NCBI GenBank assembly: GCA_963977845.1
Contig: CAXBPZ010000001.1
Location: 62,001 to 126,000, forward strand
Length of the DNA stretch: 64,000 nt
Direction of reading: 5' to 3'
Origin: Methylopumilus sp003533095
GTDB taxonomy: Bacteria; Pseudomonadota; Gammaproteobacteria; Burkholderiales; Methylophilaceae
A program made the position numbers and the translations under genes. The notes under the pieces are model-generated. The model was given only the letters and a program-made list of their open reading frames with translations, made no database searches and was not told where the DNA came from. The first letter of the stretch is position 1. Each line of letters starts with the position of its first letter. Positions 1 to 9,460 of the stretch are shown one piece after another.

Positions 1-2
1 GC

Positions 3-1910
3 GCACCTATGGGTATGGCTGAAATTGCTGAGGTTTTATGGAATCATCATTTACAACATAACCCCTCTAATCCAAATTGGGCTAATCGTGATCGATTTAT
101 TCTCTCGAATGGTCATGGATCCATGTTGATTTATTCATTGCTTCATCTTACAGGTTACGACTTGCCGATGGATGAAATTAAAACTTTCCGTCAACTTCAT
201 TCAAAATGTGCAGGCCACCCCGAATATGGTTATGCACCTGGTGTTGAGACAACTACAGGACCTTTAGGTCAGGGTATTAGCAATGCGGTAGGTTTTGCAA
301 TGGCTGAAAAATTACTCGCTAATCAATTTAATAAACCTAACCATAAAATCGTAGATCACCACACATATGTATTTCTAGGTGACGGTTGTATGATGGAAGG
401 TGTATCCCATGAAGCCTGTGCTCTTGCAGGGACATGGGGCCTTGGTAATTTAATTGCTTTCTGGGATGACAACGGTATTTCTATCGATGGGCATATCGAA
501 GGTTGGTATACAGATGACACAGCAAAACGTTTTGAGTCATATGGCTGGCATGTAATTGCAAATGTCGATGGTCATGATTTTGAAGCTGTTAATAAAGCAG
601 TTGAAGCCGCGAAGAAAGTCACAGACAAGCCATCGTTAATTTGCTGTAAAACTATCATTGGTAAAGGCTCCCCAAATAAATCTGGATCGCATGATTGTCA
701 TGGATCAGCATTAGGTGATGCCGAAGTTGCTGCTACAAGAGAAGCAATTGGTTGGAAGCATGATCCATTTGTGATTCCTGAAGATGTTTATGCAGGATGG
801 AGTGCTAAAGATAAAGGTGCAAAAGCCGAAGCAGCATGGAATGATAAATTCGCAGCTTACGAAAAAGAATTTCCTGATTTAGCAGCTGAATTTAAACGAC
901 GCATGAAAGGTGATCTTCCAAAAAACTGGAAATCATCGACAGATGCGATGATTAAATCAGTCAATGAAAAAGCCGAAGTATTAGCTACACGTAAAGCTTC
1001 GCAAAATGCAATTGCAGCGCTTGCACCAATTTTGCCAGAGTTTGTAGGTGGTTCAGCAGACTTGACCGGATCCAATTTAACAAGCTGCTCATCATTCCAA
1101 CACGTTAGCGGCAAAACACCAGGCAATTACATTTCTTATGGTGTTCGTGAATTTGGTATGGCAGCGATTATGAACGGCATGGCACTTCATGGAGGCGTTC
1201 TTCCATTCGGTGGCACATTCCATATGTTCTCGGATTACATGAAGAACGGTATGAGAATGGCAGCGCTTATGAAACAAAGAGTCATCTATGTGTTAACACA
1301 TGACTCAATTGGTCAAGGTGAAGATGGCCCAACACATCAACCTATCGAAACTACCGCAGGGCTCCGTTATATTCCAAGAATGGACGTATGGAGACCGGCA
1401 GACTCGACTGAAACTGCAGTAGCATGGGTCGTTGCTGTGGAAAGTATTCATAATCCAACGAGCTTGGTTTTAAGTCGACAAAATACTTCATTTACAAAAA
1501 GAACTGATGCGCAAATGGACTTAATTCGCAAAGGTGCTTATGTATTAGCAGAAGCAGAGGGCGGTAAGGCAGATGTCATTCTTATTGCAACCGGATCAGA
1601 AGTGGATCTTGCATTGAAATCACAAGCTGCATTAAAAGAGCAAAACATTAAAGCGCGTGTAGTTTCTATGCCATCAACTAATGTGTTTGATCGACAAGAC
1701 CAAGCATATAAAGATAGTGTATTAACCAAAGGCGTTAAACGCGTATCAATTGAAGCGGGTGTAACTGATTTCTGGAGAAAATATATTGGTCTAGATGGGG
1801 CCGCAGTAGGTATTGATACATTCGGAGAATCAGCACCTGGTGGCGCGTTATTTAAACACTTTGGATTTACCGTTGAAAATGTGGTTTCAACTGTTAAATC
1901 AATTCTGTAA
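3..1910 (+). CDS. tkt: Transketolase, 5' end outside the window
   Basis: Thiamine-diphosphate enzyme that moves two-carbon ketol units between sugar phosphates in the pentose phosphate, Calvin or RuMP regeneration pathways; cytosolic. The reading frame is open to the left edge: codons for Ala-Pro precede the ATG at 9. Compared with E. coli TktA about 30 N-terminal residues are missing, so the ATG at 9 is internal. Visible motifs are the TPP-binding GDGCMMEG followed by DDNGISIDG, the catalytic-dimer segment VREFGMAAIMNG, and HDSIGQGEDGPTHQP of the pyrimidine domain. It is followed by a strong terminator and then gap and pgk on the same strand. Identity is certain; only the start is unseen. 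Confidence 0.97.
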   Translation, partial: APMGMAEIAEVLWNHHLQHNPSNPNWANRDRFILSNGHGSMLIYSLLHLTGYDLPMDEIKTFRQLHSKCAGHPEYGYAPGVETTTGPLGQGISNAVGFAMAEKLLANQFNKPNHKIVDHHTYVFLGDGCMMEGVSHEACALAGTWGLGNLIAFWDDNGISIDGHIEGWYTDDTAKRFESYGWHVIANVDGHDFEAVNKAVEAAKKVTDKPSLICCKTIIGKGSPNKSGSHDCHGSALGDAEVAATREAIGWKHDPFVIPEDVYAGWSAKDKGAKAEAAWNDKFAAYEKEFPDLAAEFKRRMKGDLPKNWKSSTDAMIKSVNEKAEVLATRKASQNAIAALAPILPEFVGGSADLTGSNLTSCSSFQHVSGKTPGNYISYGVREFGMAAIMNGMALHGGVLPFGGTFHMFSDYMKNGMRMAALMKQRVIYVLTHDSIGQGEDGPTHQPIETTAGLRYIPRMDVWRPADSTETAVAWVVAVESIHNPTSLVLSRQNTSFTKRTDAQMDLIRKGAYVLAEAEGGKADVILIATGSEVDLALKSQAALKEQNIKARVVSMPSTNVFDRQDQAYKDSVLTKGVKRVSIEAGVTDFWRKYIGLDGAAVGIDTFGESAPGGALFKHFGFTVENVVSTVKSIL

Positions 1911-1930
1911 TCATTATTGAGAAAGTTGAA

Positions 1931-1964
1931 TAAGGCATCTCAAATTTGAGATGCCTTATTTTTT
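1931..1964 (+). terminator. Rho-independent terminator after tkt
   Basis: A perfect 28-base palindrome (1931-1958, arms TAAGGCATCTCAAA and its complement) is followed by six T (1959-1964). It lies 20 bases after the tkt stop and just upstream of the gap ribosome-binding site (AAGGA, 1968-1972), so it separates tkt transcription from gap-pgk-purC or attenuates read-through. Confidence 0.85.
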
Positions 1965-1979
1965 ACCAAGGAAATTTTT

Positions 1980-2999
1980 ATGCCAATCAATGTAGCAATC
2001 ACAGGATTTGGAAGAATAGGCCGTTTAATTTTAAGAGCGATTTATGAATTAAATCGTAAAGATATTAAAGTGGTTGCTATTAATTCAAGTCGTGGCGATG
2101 CAGCCTCTAATGCGCATTTATTAAAATATGATAGTGCACATGGCAAATTTGCTGCCGACATTAAAACGAATGATCATGAAATAATTATTAATGGTGATGT
2201 GATTAAATTTTTCACTACAAGAAATCCAGAAGAGTTGCCTTGGGATAAATTAAATGTAGATGTTGTTATGGAATGTACGGGCGCTTTTACGAGCAAAGAA
2301 AAATCCATCGTGCATGTGAATCAGGGTGCTAAGAAAGTATTGATTTCTGCACCTGGTGGTAAAGATGTAGATGCAACAATCGTGTATGGAGTCAATCATC
2401 AAATTTTGAAAGCAACTGATACAGTTATTTCAAATGCTTCATGCACCACTAATGGTTTGGCTCCAATGGTTAAGCCCTTGCATGATAAGTTAGGGATTGT
2501 TACAGGCCTTATGACAACGATTCACTCATATACAAACGACCAATATTTAAATGATAATCAACACAAAGATCTTAGAAGAGCTCGCTCTGCAACAACTTCA
2601 ATGATTCCAACAAAAACAGGTGCAGCAGATGCTGTGGGTTTAGTCATCCCTGAACTAAAGGGTAAGTTAGATGGGATTGCTATTCGTGTTCCAACATTAA
2701 ATGTTTCATTAGTTGAGCTGACTTTTACGCCGAAGAAAGCGACAACCAAAGATGAGGTGAACCGTATTATGAGAGAGGCGGCTGATCAAGGAAGTTTAAA
2801 GGGCATATTAATTTACAACGACGAACCATTGGTATCAGTTGATTTCAACCACACCGAAGCTTCTTCATATTTTGATGCTAATTTAACTAAAGTGAGTGAG
2901 GATGGTTTGCTGGTGAAAGTTTTTGGTTGGTATGACAATGAATGGGGTTTTAGCTGTCGAATGATTGATACTGCTATCGCCATGATGTCAGCAAAATAA
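1980..2999 (+). CDS. gap: Glyceraldehyde-3-phosphate dehydrogenase, type I
   Basis: Interconverts glyceraldehyde-3-phosphate and 1,3-bisphosphoglycerate with NAD(P). The 339 residues match the usual length. The Rossmann motif GFGRIGR is at residues 9-15; the catalytic Cys155 lies in SNASCTTN and the general base is His182 (TTIHSYT). AAGGA at 1968-1972 sets the start. Two positions that in NAD-specific enzymes are Asp near residue 33 and Leu-Pro near residue 188 are here Ser (AINSSRGD) and Asn-Gln (NDNQHKDLRRAR). That points to NADP or dual cofactor use (inference). The second Cys of the usual CTTNC is Gly. It sits directly upstream of pgk, the next enzyme in the pathway. Confidence 0.96.
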   Translation: MPINVAITGFGRIGRLILRAIYELNRKDIKVVAINSSRGDAASNAHLLKYDSAHGKFAADIKTNDHEIIINGDVIKFFTTRNPEELPWDKLNVDVVMECTGAFTSKEKSIVHVNQGAKKVLISAPGGKDVDATIVYGVNHQILKATDTVISNASCTTNGLAPMVKPLHDKLGIVTGLMTTIHSYTNDQYLNDNQHKDLRRARSATTSMIPTKTGAADAVGLVIPELKGKLDGIAIRVPTLNVSLVELTFTPKKATTKDEVNRIMREAADQGSLKGILIYNDEPLVSVDFNHTEASSYFDANLTKVSEDGLLVKVFGWYDNEWGFSCRMIDTAIAMMSAK

Positions 3000-3010
3000 A
3001 TAGTTCTTTA

Positions 3011-4186
3011 ATGAAAATTAAAAGACTTGTTGATTTAGATCTTAAAGGTAAAAGAGTTTTTATTCGCTCAGATCTAAATGTCCCTATCCAAAATGGAAAA
3101 ATTACCTCCCCAAAAAGAATTTTAGCTTCTATTCCCACGATAGAATTTGCTCTTCAAAAAGGCGCAAGCGTGATGGTGACATCCCACTTAGGCAGACCCG
3201 AAGAAGGGAAATATAATAGCGATGATTCACTTAAGCCCGTAGTCGATTTCTTAGAAAAGCATCTCAGCTATCCAGTTCATCTTATTTCAGATTGGGTTAA
3301 TTCTTCTTTTGATATTGGCCCAGGTCAATTAACAGTTTTAGAAAATTGTAGATTTAATGTGGGTGAGAAAAAAAATGATGAGCTGTTAGCAAAAAAATAC
3401 GCTTCATTGACAGATATTTTTGTGATGGATGCATTTGGAACAGCTCATCGTAAAGAGGCTTCTACATACGGTATTGCAGAATATGCAGAGATTGCCTGCG
3501 CAGGTATTTTATTTGTAGCCGAACTTGAAGCGCTTGAGAAAGCATTATTAGAGCCTTCTAGACCTATGATTGCCATTGTAGGTGGTAGTAAAGTCTCTTC
3601 AAAATTAAGTATATTGGATACTTTATCTGACAGAGTAGATCAGCTTATCGTGGGTGGCGGTATTGCAAATACTTTTATCAAAGCCATGGGGTTTGAGGTC
3701 GGTAGCTCCATGTATGAAGAGGATCTTGTTCCTGCAGCTAAAAAAATAATTGATAAATTAGAAAAGCGTGGCGCTTCACTGCCAGTTATTTCAGATGTTG
3801 TTTGTGGTAAAAAGTTTGATGTCAATGAGGTTGCTATTACAAAAAATATTAATGACGTTCATAAAGATGACATGATATTTGATTTAGGTAAAAATTCAGT
3901 CAATGAAATTGTAAAATGTATTGATAATGCTAAAACCATTATTTGGAATGGGCCTGTTGGGGTGTTTGAATTTGATCAGTTTGCAAAGGGCACTGAGACG
4001 ATGTCATATGCGATTGCGAATTCTAAAGCATTCTCGCTTGCAGGTGGTGGGGATACGATTGCTGCAATAGAAAAATTTAATGTTGCAAAAGATATTTCAT
4101 ATATTTCTACTGCAGGCGGTGCATTTTTAGAGTTTGCAGAAGGTAAAAAACTTCCTGCTATTGAAATTTTAGAAAGAAGATTTTAA
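3011..4186 (+). CDS. pgk: Phosphoglycerate kinase
   Basis: Transfers phosphate between 1,3-bisphosphoglycerate and ADP; cytosolic monomer. The 391 residues are the normal length. Signature segments are RSDLNVP (Arg19), SHLGRP near 58-63, LENCRFN, WNGPVGVFE in the nucleotide domain and GGGDTIAA near the C-terminus. It starts 11 bases after gap and its stop abuts the purC start codon, so the three genes form one transcription unit. Pyruvate kinase and fructose-bisphosphate aldolase, which I would expect to follow pgk in related methylotroph clusters, are absent here. Confidence 0.97.
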   Translation: MKIKRLVDLDLKGKRVFIRSDLNVPIQNGKITSPKRILASIPTIEFALQKGASVMVTSHLGRPEEGKYNSDDSLKPVVDFLEKHLSYPVHLISDWVNSSFDIGPGQLTVLENCRFNVGEKKNDELLAKKYASLTDIFVMDAFGTAHRKEASTYGIAEYAEIACAGILFVAELEALEKALLEPSRPMIAIVGGSKVSSKLSILDTLSDRVDQLIVGGGIANTFIKAMGFEVGSSMYEEDLVPAAKKIIDKLEKRGASLPVISDVVCGKKFDVNEVAITKNINDVHKDDMIFDLGKNSVNEIVKCIDNAKTIIWNGPVGVFEFDQFAKGTETMSYAIANSKAFSLAGGGDTIAAIEKFNVAKDISYISTAGGAFLEFAEGKKLPAIEILERRF

Positions 4187-5089
4187 ATGGCTTACGCTCA
4201 ATTATCAGAAACATCTATCAAAAGCCTGCCTTTGCTTCATAAAGGTAAAGTGAGAGATATATATGAGGTTGATGATAAATATCTTTTGATTGTGACGACA
4301 GATCGATTATCTGCATTTGATGTTGTGATGAATGAGCCTATTCCTTATAAGGGGTTTGTGCTGACACAAATGGCTGATTTTTGGTTTCAAAAACTTTCTT
4401 ATGTGGTTGCAAATCATTTATCAGGCATTGCTCCTGAGAGTGTTGTATCTGAAAACGAAGTAGCACAAGTGAAGAATCGTGCTATTGTCGCACGTAAATT
4501 AAAAGCACTTCCTATTGAAGCTATTGTTCGAGGTTATTTATCAGGTAGTGGTTGGAAAGATTATCAAAAAACACAAACAGTATGTGGCATTAAACTTCCG
4601 CAAGGTTTAAAAGAATCTGCAAAATTAAATGAACCTATATTTACACCTTCCAGTAAGGAAGCGGTTGGGCATCATGATGAAAACATTTCATACGAAGAAT
4701 GTGAAGTTCGTATTGGAAAGGAGATGGCAACACGGGTTAAAGAAATTAGTATTAAACTGTATCAAGAAGCCTCGGCGTTTGCATTGACAAAGGGCATTAT
4801 TATTGCGGATACCAAATTTGAATTTGGTGTGGATGATAAAAATAATTTAGTACTGATTGATGAAATATTAACGCCGGATTCTTCTCGTTTTTGGCCTTTA
4901 GATCAATATCGCGAAGGTGCATGTCAACCAAGTTTTGATAAACAATTTATTAGAGATTGGTTAGAAAGTAGCGGATGGAATAAAACACCCCCACCTCCTT
5001 CATTGCCTTTAGAAGTTATTACAAAAACAACTCAAAAATATTTAGAAGCCTTTCAAAAACTTACGGGTCAAGATATAAAAAATAATTAA
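4187..5089 (+). CDS. purC: SAICAR synthase
   Basis: Joins aspartate to CAIR in step 8 of purine synthesis (phosphoribosylaminoimidazole-succinocarboxamide synthase). At 300 residues it is the longer, Ade1-like form rather than the roughly 237-residue enterobacterial form. The N-terminal KGKVRDIYEV and TDRLSAFDVVM segments form the ATP site. ARKLKALPIEAIVRGYLSGS and DEILTPDSSRFW are family signatures. The ATG follows the pgk stop with no spacer, so translation is probably coupled. A hairpin follows the stop. Confidence 0.96.
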   Translation: MAYAQLSETSIKSLPLLHKGKVRDIYEVDDKYLLIVTTDRLSAFDVVMNEPIPYKGFVLTQMADFWFQKLSYVVANHLSGIAPESVVSENEVAQVKNRAIVARKLKALPIEAIVRGYLSGSGWKDYQKTQTVCGIKLPQGLKESAKLNEPIFTPSSKEAVGHHDENISYEECEVRIGKEMATRVKEISIKLYQEASAFALTKGIIIADTKFEFGVDDKNNLVLIDEILTPDSSRFWPLDQYREGACQPSFDKQFIRDWLESSGWNKTPPPPSLPLEVITKTTQKYLEAFQKLTGQDIKNN

Positions 5090-5091
5090 AT

Positions 5092-5120
5092 AAAAAAAGC
5101 GCCTAATAGGCGCTTTTTTT
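5092..5120. terminator. Bidirectional terminator between purC and hppA
   Basis: Stem GCGCCT (5099-5104) pairs with AGGCGC (5108-5113) over an AAT loop. Seven A precede it and seven T follow, so it can end purC on the plus strand and hppA on the minus strand. Confidence 0.85.
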
Positions 5121-5131
5121 ATATATGAAAA

Positions 5132-7156
5132 TTAAAGAAGCGGCACAATAAGAAGAGCCACAATGTTAATAATTTTTATGAGTGGGTTAATTGCAGGGCC
5201 TGCAGTATCTTTATAAGGATCACCTACAGTATCGCCAGTCACAGCTGCTTTATGAGCTTCTGAACCTTTGCCGCCGTGATTTCCATCCTCAATATATTTC
5301 TTCGCATTATCCCAAGCACCTCCCCCTGTGCACATTGAAATTGCTACAAACAATCCTGTTACAATAGTGCCCATAAGAAGACCACCTAGAGCTTTAGGCC
5401 CTAAAGATAGTCCTACTAAAATAGGAACGGCTACAGGAAGTAATGAGGGAACAATCATTTCTTTAATGGCAGCTGTCGTTAACATATCTACAGCTTTTGC
5501 ATAGTCAGGCTTACCTTTCCCTGTCATGATGCCTTTAATAGTTTTGAATTGTCGTCTTACTTCTTCAACAACTGCACCTGCAGCTCTTCCTACTGCTTCC
5601 ATTGCCATCGCAGCAAAAAGATAAGGAATAAGACCGCCAATAATTAATCCAATAATCACAAATGGATCGCTCAAATCAAATGTGGTTGCAATACCAACAG
5701 ACTCTAATTTGTGTGTGTAGTCTGCAAAAAGAACAAGCGCTGCAAGACCAGCTGATCCAATCGCATAACCTTTAGTCACTGCTTTAGTAGTATTACCAAC
5801 AGCATCTAATGGATCTGTAACATCACGAACGTTCTTTGGTAATCCAGCCATTTCTGCAATACCGCCAGCGTTATCAGTAATTGGGCCGTATGCATCTAAT
5901 GCCACAATAATACCAGCCATACTTAACATTGATGTTGCAGCAACGGCAACACCGTAAAGACCTGCGAGATGATGAGATACAAAGATCGCAATACACACAG
6001 AGATCACAGGAAGTGCGGTAGATTTCATCGAGATGCCAATACCTGCAATAATATTTGTGGCGTGACCTGTTTTTGAAGCGCGTGCTACATGTCTTACAGG
6101 CTCGTAATCAGTGCCTGTGTAGTACTCTGTAATCCATACCAAAGCTGCTGTTAGGACTAAACCTACAATACATGCTTGGAATAAAGCCATTGAAGACACA
6201 TTGATATTCTGAATTGAAACACCTTCAGGGAAAACAAAATTTGTAACATAGTAGAAAGCAACAAGTGAAAGCCCACCTGCTACAATGAGGCCTTTATATA
6301 AAGCGGGCATAACATTTTTCATTTTAGGGGTTGCTCTTACAAAGAAACATCCCACAATCGATGTCACAATAGATGCTGCACCTAATAAGAGAGGATAGAT
6401 AATGCCACTTGCACCATTGTTAGTGATCATAAGACCACCAAGAACCATGGTTGCAATTAAAGTTACCGCATAGGTTTCGAATAAATCCGCTGCCATACCT
6501 GCACAGTCACCTACGTTATCTCCCACATTATCTGCAATTACAGCTGGATTTCTTGGGTCATCTTCCGGAATGCCTGCTTCTACTTTACCCACTAAATCAG
6601 CACCTACGTCAGCACCCTTAGTGAAGATACCACCGCCTAAACGAGCAAAAATTGAAATAAGTGAGGAACCAAAAGCGAGTCCGATAAGAGGATTTAAATT
6701 AGTAGCTTCAGCGCCACCTAAATACATATAAAAACCTGTCACACCAAGAAGACCAAGCCCGACCACTAATAGTCCTGTAATAGCACCACCTTTGAAGGCT
6801 ACATCAAGTGCTGGCACAATCCCTTTTGTAGCAGCTTGAGCAGTTCTCACGTTTGCTTTGACAGATACATTCATACCAATAAATCCGCAGGCACCAGAAA
6901 GAAGTGCGCCAATGACAAAGCCTAATGCTGTATCTTTTGAAATAAACATTCCAATCAGAATTGTTAAAACAATACCTACAATTGATATCGCTTTATATTG
7001 TCTTGCGAGATAAGCTTTAGCTCCTTCTTGAATAGCTAGGGCGATTGCCTGCATTTTTGAATTGCCAGCTGGTAGTTTAAATATCCATGCGCTCATAACC
7101 GCACCATAAAGAATTGCTAAGAGTGCCGCGCCAATAATAAGGTTAAGTTCTGACAT
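5132..7156 (-). CDS. hppA: Membrane proton-pumping pyrophosphatase
   Basis: Couples hydrolysis of inorganic pyrophosphate to proton transport across the inner membrane. The 674 residues carry about 16 hydrophobic segments. The substrate signature DVGADLVGKVE is at residues 183-193, followed by acidic DNVGDNVGDCAG (209-220), and a second substrate site near the C-terminus contains DTVGDPYKDTAGPA. GNTTKA at 454-459 has Lys458, where potassium-dependent enzymes have Ala, so this looks like the K+-independent H+-PPase class (established family rule). A good AGGAG lies five bases before the ATG. It would recover energy from pyrophosphate made in biosynthesis. Confidence 0.96.
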   Translation of the reverse strand: MSELNLIIGAALLAILYGAVMSAWIFKLPAGNSKMQAIALAIQEGAKAYLARQYKAISIVGIVLTILIGMFISKDTALGFVIGALLSGACGFIGMNVSVKANVRTAQAATKGIVPALDVAFKGGAITGLLVVGLGLLGVTGFYMYLGGAEATNLNPLIGLAFGSSLISIFARLGGGIFTKGADVGADLVGKVEAGIPEDDPRNPAVIADNVGDNVGDCAGMAADLFETYAVTLIATMVLGGLMITNNGASGIIYPLLLGAASIVTSIVGCFFVRATPKMKNVMPALYKGLIVAGGLSLVAFYYVTNFVFPEGVSIQNINVSSMALFQACIVGLVLTAALVWITEYYTGTDYEPVRHVARASKTGHATNIIAGIGISMKSTALPVISVCIAIFVSHHLAGLYGVAVAATSMLSMAGIIVALDAYGPITDNAGGIAEMAGLPKNVRDVTDPLDAVGNTTKAVTKGYAIGSAGLAALVLFADYTHKLESVGIATTFDLSDPFVIIGLIIGGLIPYLFAAMAMEAVGRAAGAVVEEVRRQFKTIKGIMTGKGKPDYAKAVDMLTTAAIKEMIVPSLLPVAVPILVGLSLGPKALGGLLMGTIVTGLFVAISMCTGGGAWDNAKKYIEDGNHGGKGSEAHKAAVTGDTVGDPYKDTAGPAINPLIKIINIVALLIVPLL

Positions 7157-7258
7157 ACATACTCCTAAATTTTTGAAATCTTAAAATGAAAAACTTAAGC
7201 AATAAATTATCACATTCAATAGCTTTGTTACTACTAAACTTAATATTTTAATTACAAA

Positions 7259-8062
7259 TTAGCCTGTAAAAAGCATTGACAAGCCTATTAAAATTAATAG
7301 GCAAGCAAATAATTTTTTTAATGATGAAATAGAAATTTGATGTATCCATTTTGTTGCGAGCCTTACAAAAATAAGACTCGAAGCAGTCAGAAATATAAGT
7401 CCTGGTAAATAGATATAGCCGATACTCAATGGAGGTAGTTGTTCTAGATACAAGCCATTTTTAATAAATCCAAATGAAGCGCCTAGTCCAATAAACACTC
7501 CGAGCGAACTTGAAAGTCCGACAGCGAGTCTAGGGTTAACTTTATGATAAATAAAATAAGGTACAAACATAGTCCCCCCGCCAATTCCAATAAGGGTGGA
7601 AATAGAGCCTATTGTGAATCCATAAAGATTAGAAAAAGTAAATGATGGCAATTCAACTGAGCTTTTGATTTTAGGCGACTTAAATATTTCATATGCGGCA
7701 AGGAAAGTATAGACAATAAAAGCATGCTTAATAAATGCAATATTTAAATAAGGGATGATAAAAGCTATAGCCAAAGAACCGAAAAAAACGCCAGGGATGT
7801 AATGTGTCGCTATTGACCAATTCATATTGTTCTGTTTTGTATGAAAAAAACTCGATACTCCCCCTGTAAAAATAATAGAAGCGAGAGAAGTTCCAATCGC
7901 CATAAGCATTGCTTGATCAAAAGCAACTTCATGAAGATGAATTAAGACATAAGCCAGGAGAGGAACAATAATAAGGCCGCCACCAACACCAAGAAGTCCA
8001 GATAATGTTCCAACAATGCTTCCAGCAATAATGAATATGAGGGCTTCAGTCAGTATTTGCAT
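7259..8062 (-). CDS. TauE/SafE (COG0730) family permease
   Basis: Integral inner-membrane protein of 267 residues with about eight hydrophobic segments in two related halves. The glycine-rich loops GTLSGLLGVGGGLIIVP (N-half) and IGIGGGTMFVPYF (C-half) are the family hallmark. Family members export sulfite, sulfoacetate or other sulfur-containing anions, but the substrate here cannot be read from the sequence. Its start overlaps the end of dciA by 17 bases, so the two are co-transcribed; no functional link is evident. Confidence 0.85.
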   Translation of the reverse strand: MQILTEALIFIIAGSIVGTLSGLLGVGGGLIIVPLLAYVLIHLHEVAFDQAMLMAIGTSLASIIFTGGVSSFFHTKQNNMNWSIATHYIPGVFFGSLAIAFIIPYLNIAFIKHAFIVYTFLAAYEIFKSPKIKSSVELPSFTFSNLYGFTIGSISTLIGIGGGTMFVPYFIYHKVNPRLAVGLSSSLGVFIGLGASFGFIKNGLYLEQLPPLSIGYIYLPGLIFLTASSLIFVRLATKWIHQISISSLKKLFACLLILIGLSMLFTG

Positions 8063-8489
8063 GGTGTTTAATCAGTTTAATAAGGCTTTGTCTTAGAGGA
8101 GAGTCCTCAAGACTGCTAAGGAGATTTTTGAAAGCTAATTTAGCCTGATTAGGAAAACTTTTAGATTGAGTAGATGCCTCTTTAGAATTTTGAATCATTA
8201 ATTTAATTTTTAGCGATTTAATGGGATTGGCATAAGGAATTTCTTTTTGAATACCATCATTTAAGTCCTTGAGAAGGGTAGATTCAATAAATTTTAATTT
8301 GCTCGCAATACCGCTATTCTTAACATAAATAGTCAAAATATCGTCTCGAATCCCGCCAACATGAGATAAAGGGGCTAATTTACTTGGGACCTTGCTAGAC
8401 CATAGCTTTTGATAGCTAGAAATAGAGCGATTTTTCTCTCTAATTAGGGAAAATACTTCACTTTCCAAGAGCTTGTTGACGGGCTTCAT
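8046..8489 (-). CDS. dciA: DciA-like (DUF721) protein
   Basis: 147 residues. The N-terminal half matches the DUF721/DciA pattern: a conserved Trp in YQKLWSSKVP, then LAPLSHVGGIRDDILTIYVKNSGIASKLKF, which corresponds to the hydrophobic repeat of the family. DciA is the ancestral helper that interacts with replicative helicase DnaB where DnaC is absent. The lysine-rich C-terminal part is less conserved. Its position, divergent from the M23 peptidase gene and secA, is common in Beta- and Gammaproteobacteria and supports the call. Confidence 0.75.
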   Translation of the reverse strand: MKPVNKLLESEVFSLIREKNRSISSYQKLWSSKVPSKLAPLSHVGGIRDDILTIYVKNSGIASKLKFIESTLLKDLNDGIQKEIPYANPIKSLKIKLMIQNSKEASTQSKSFPNQAKLAFKNLLSSLEDSPLRQSLIKLIKHHANTD

Positions 8490-8531
8490 AAGTTATAATT
8501 ATCTATTATTTAAGCTAAGTTTTAGACTTCA

Positions 8532-9422
8532 ATGCGAATTATCTTTGTAACAAATAGCACATCAAAGCCAAAAAGTATCCATTTAGTAACTTTTGTTGCC
8601 ATAATCTTTTTACTTTTTATTGCGTTTATTCAGGGTATTAACTGGATTGATTCGAAATATAACGGCGCCGATGAAGAAAAAAAATCATTAATTAATCTTA
8701 AACTTGACCTTAACTTGGGGAGTTTTCAGAAGAATTTAGATATTTATGCAGCGCAAATTGGTGAACTTCAAGCTCGATTAATTCGTATTGATAATCAATC
8801 TCAGAGACTTCAAGATTTTGCTAAAGAGAAATTAAAAACAAATGAGAAGATCCCTAAACCAGCACCCATAAAATCATCTGGTCAGGGCGGTCCTTTCGTC
8901 CCCGAAAAAAATTTGTCAGAGACTGAACTTCAATCATTTATTGATAAGCTAACGCTTGATATTGAAAAACATGAAGAGTACTACAACAATTTAGAGGCTA
9001 TTTATCTTAAACAAAGCGTTTTTAAAGATACTCTCCCCAATGCTTCCCCTGTAAATGTGCCTTTCAATTCATCAAGCTATGGTTGGAGGGTAGACCCTTT
9101 TTTAGGAGTAAGAGCCTTTCATGAAGGTTTAGATTTTAGTGCAGATGTTGGCCAACCTATTAAAGCAACTGCAGCAGGCATTGTGATAGCAGCCGAAGTA
9201 ACTCCTGAATATGGCAATGTGGTTCGTATTTCTCATGGTTCTGGACTTGAAACTCGATATGCTCATGCATCTAAATTATTAGTTAAAGAGGGCGATCGCA
9301 TTAAGAAGAATCAGGTTATAGCGCTGGTAGGTAATACTGGAAGATCAACAGGACCACATCTTCATTATGAAATCAGAATGAATGGCGAATCTCTAGATCC
9401 TCGCAAGTACCTTCAATTTTAA
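8532..9422 (+). CDS. M23 family metallopeptidase, membrane-anchored
   Basis: 296 residues. An N-terminal membrane segment at about 19-37 anchors the protein with its bulk in the periplasm. A coiled-coil-like stretch (about 50-110) leads to an LytM/M23 domain from about residue 170. Zinc ligands are in FHEGLDFSAD (His, Asp) and GPHLHYEIRMNG (HxH), so the domain looks catalytically complete. Family members cut peptidoglycan cross-bridges or activate amidases. It is followed 38 bases later by secA, the usual betaproteobacterial neighbour. Confidence 0.88.
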   Translation: MRIIFVTNSTSKPKSIHLVTFVAIIFLLFIAFIQGINWIDSKYNGADEEKKSLINLKLDLNLGSFQKNLDIYAAQIGELQARLIRIDNQSQRLQDFAKEKLKTNEKIPKPAPIKSSGQGGPFVPEKNLSETELQSFIDKLTLDIEKHEEYYNNLEAIYLKQSVFKDTLPNASPVNVPFNSSSYGWRVDPFLGVRAFHEGLDFSADVGQPIKATAAGIVIAAEVTPEYGNVVRISHGSGLETRYAHASKLLVKEGDRIKKNQVIALVGNTGRSTGPHLHYEIRMNGESLDPRKYLQF

Positions 9423-9460
9423 TTATTTCAAATTATCTCGATATTAAGAATATTCACATT

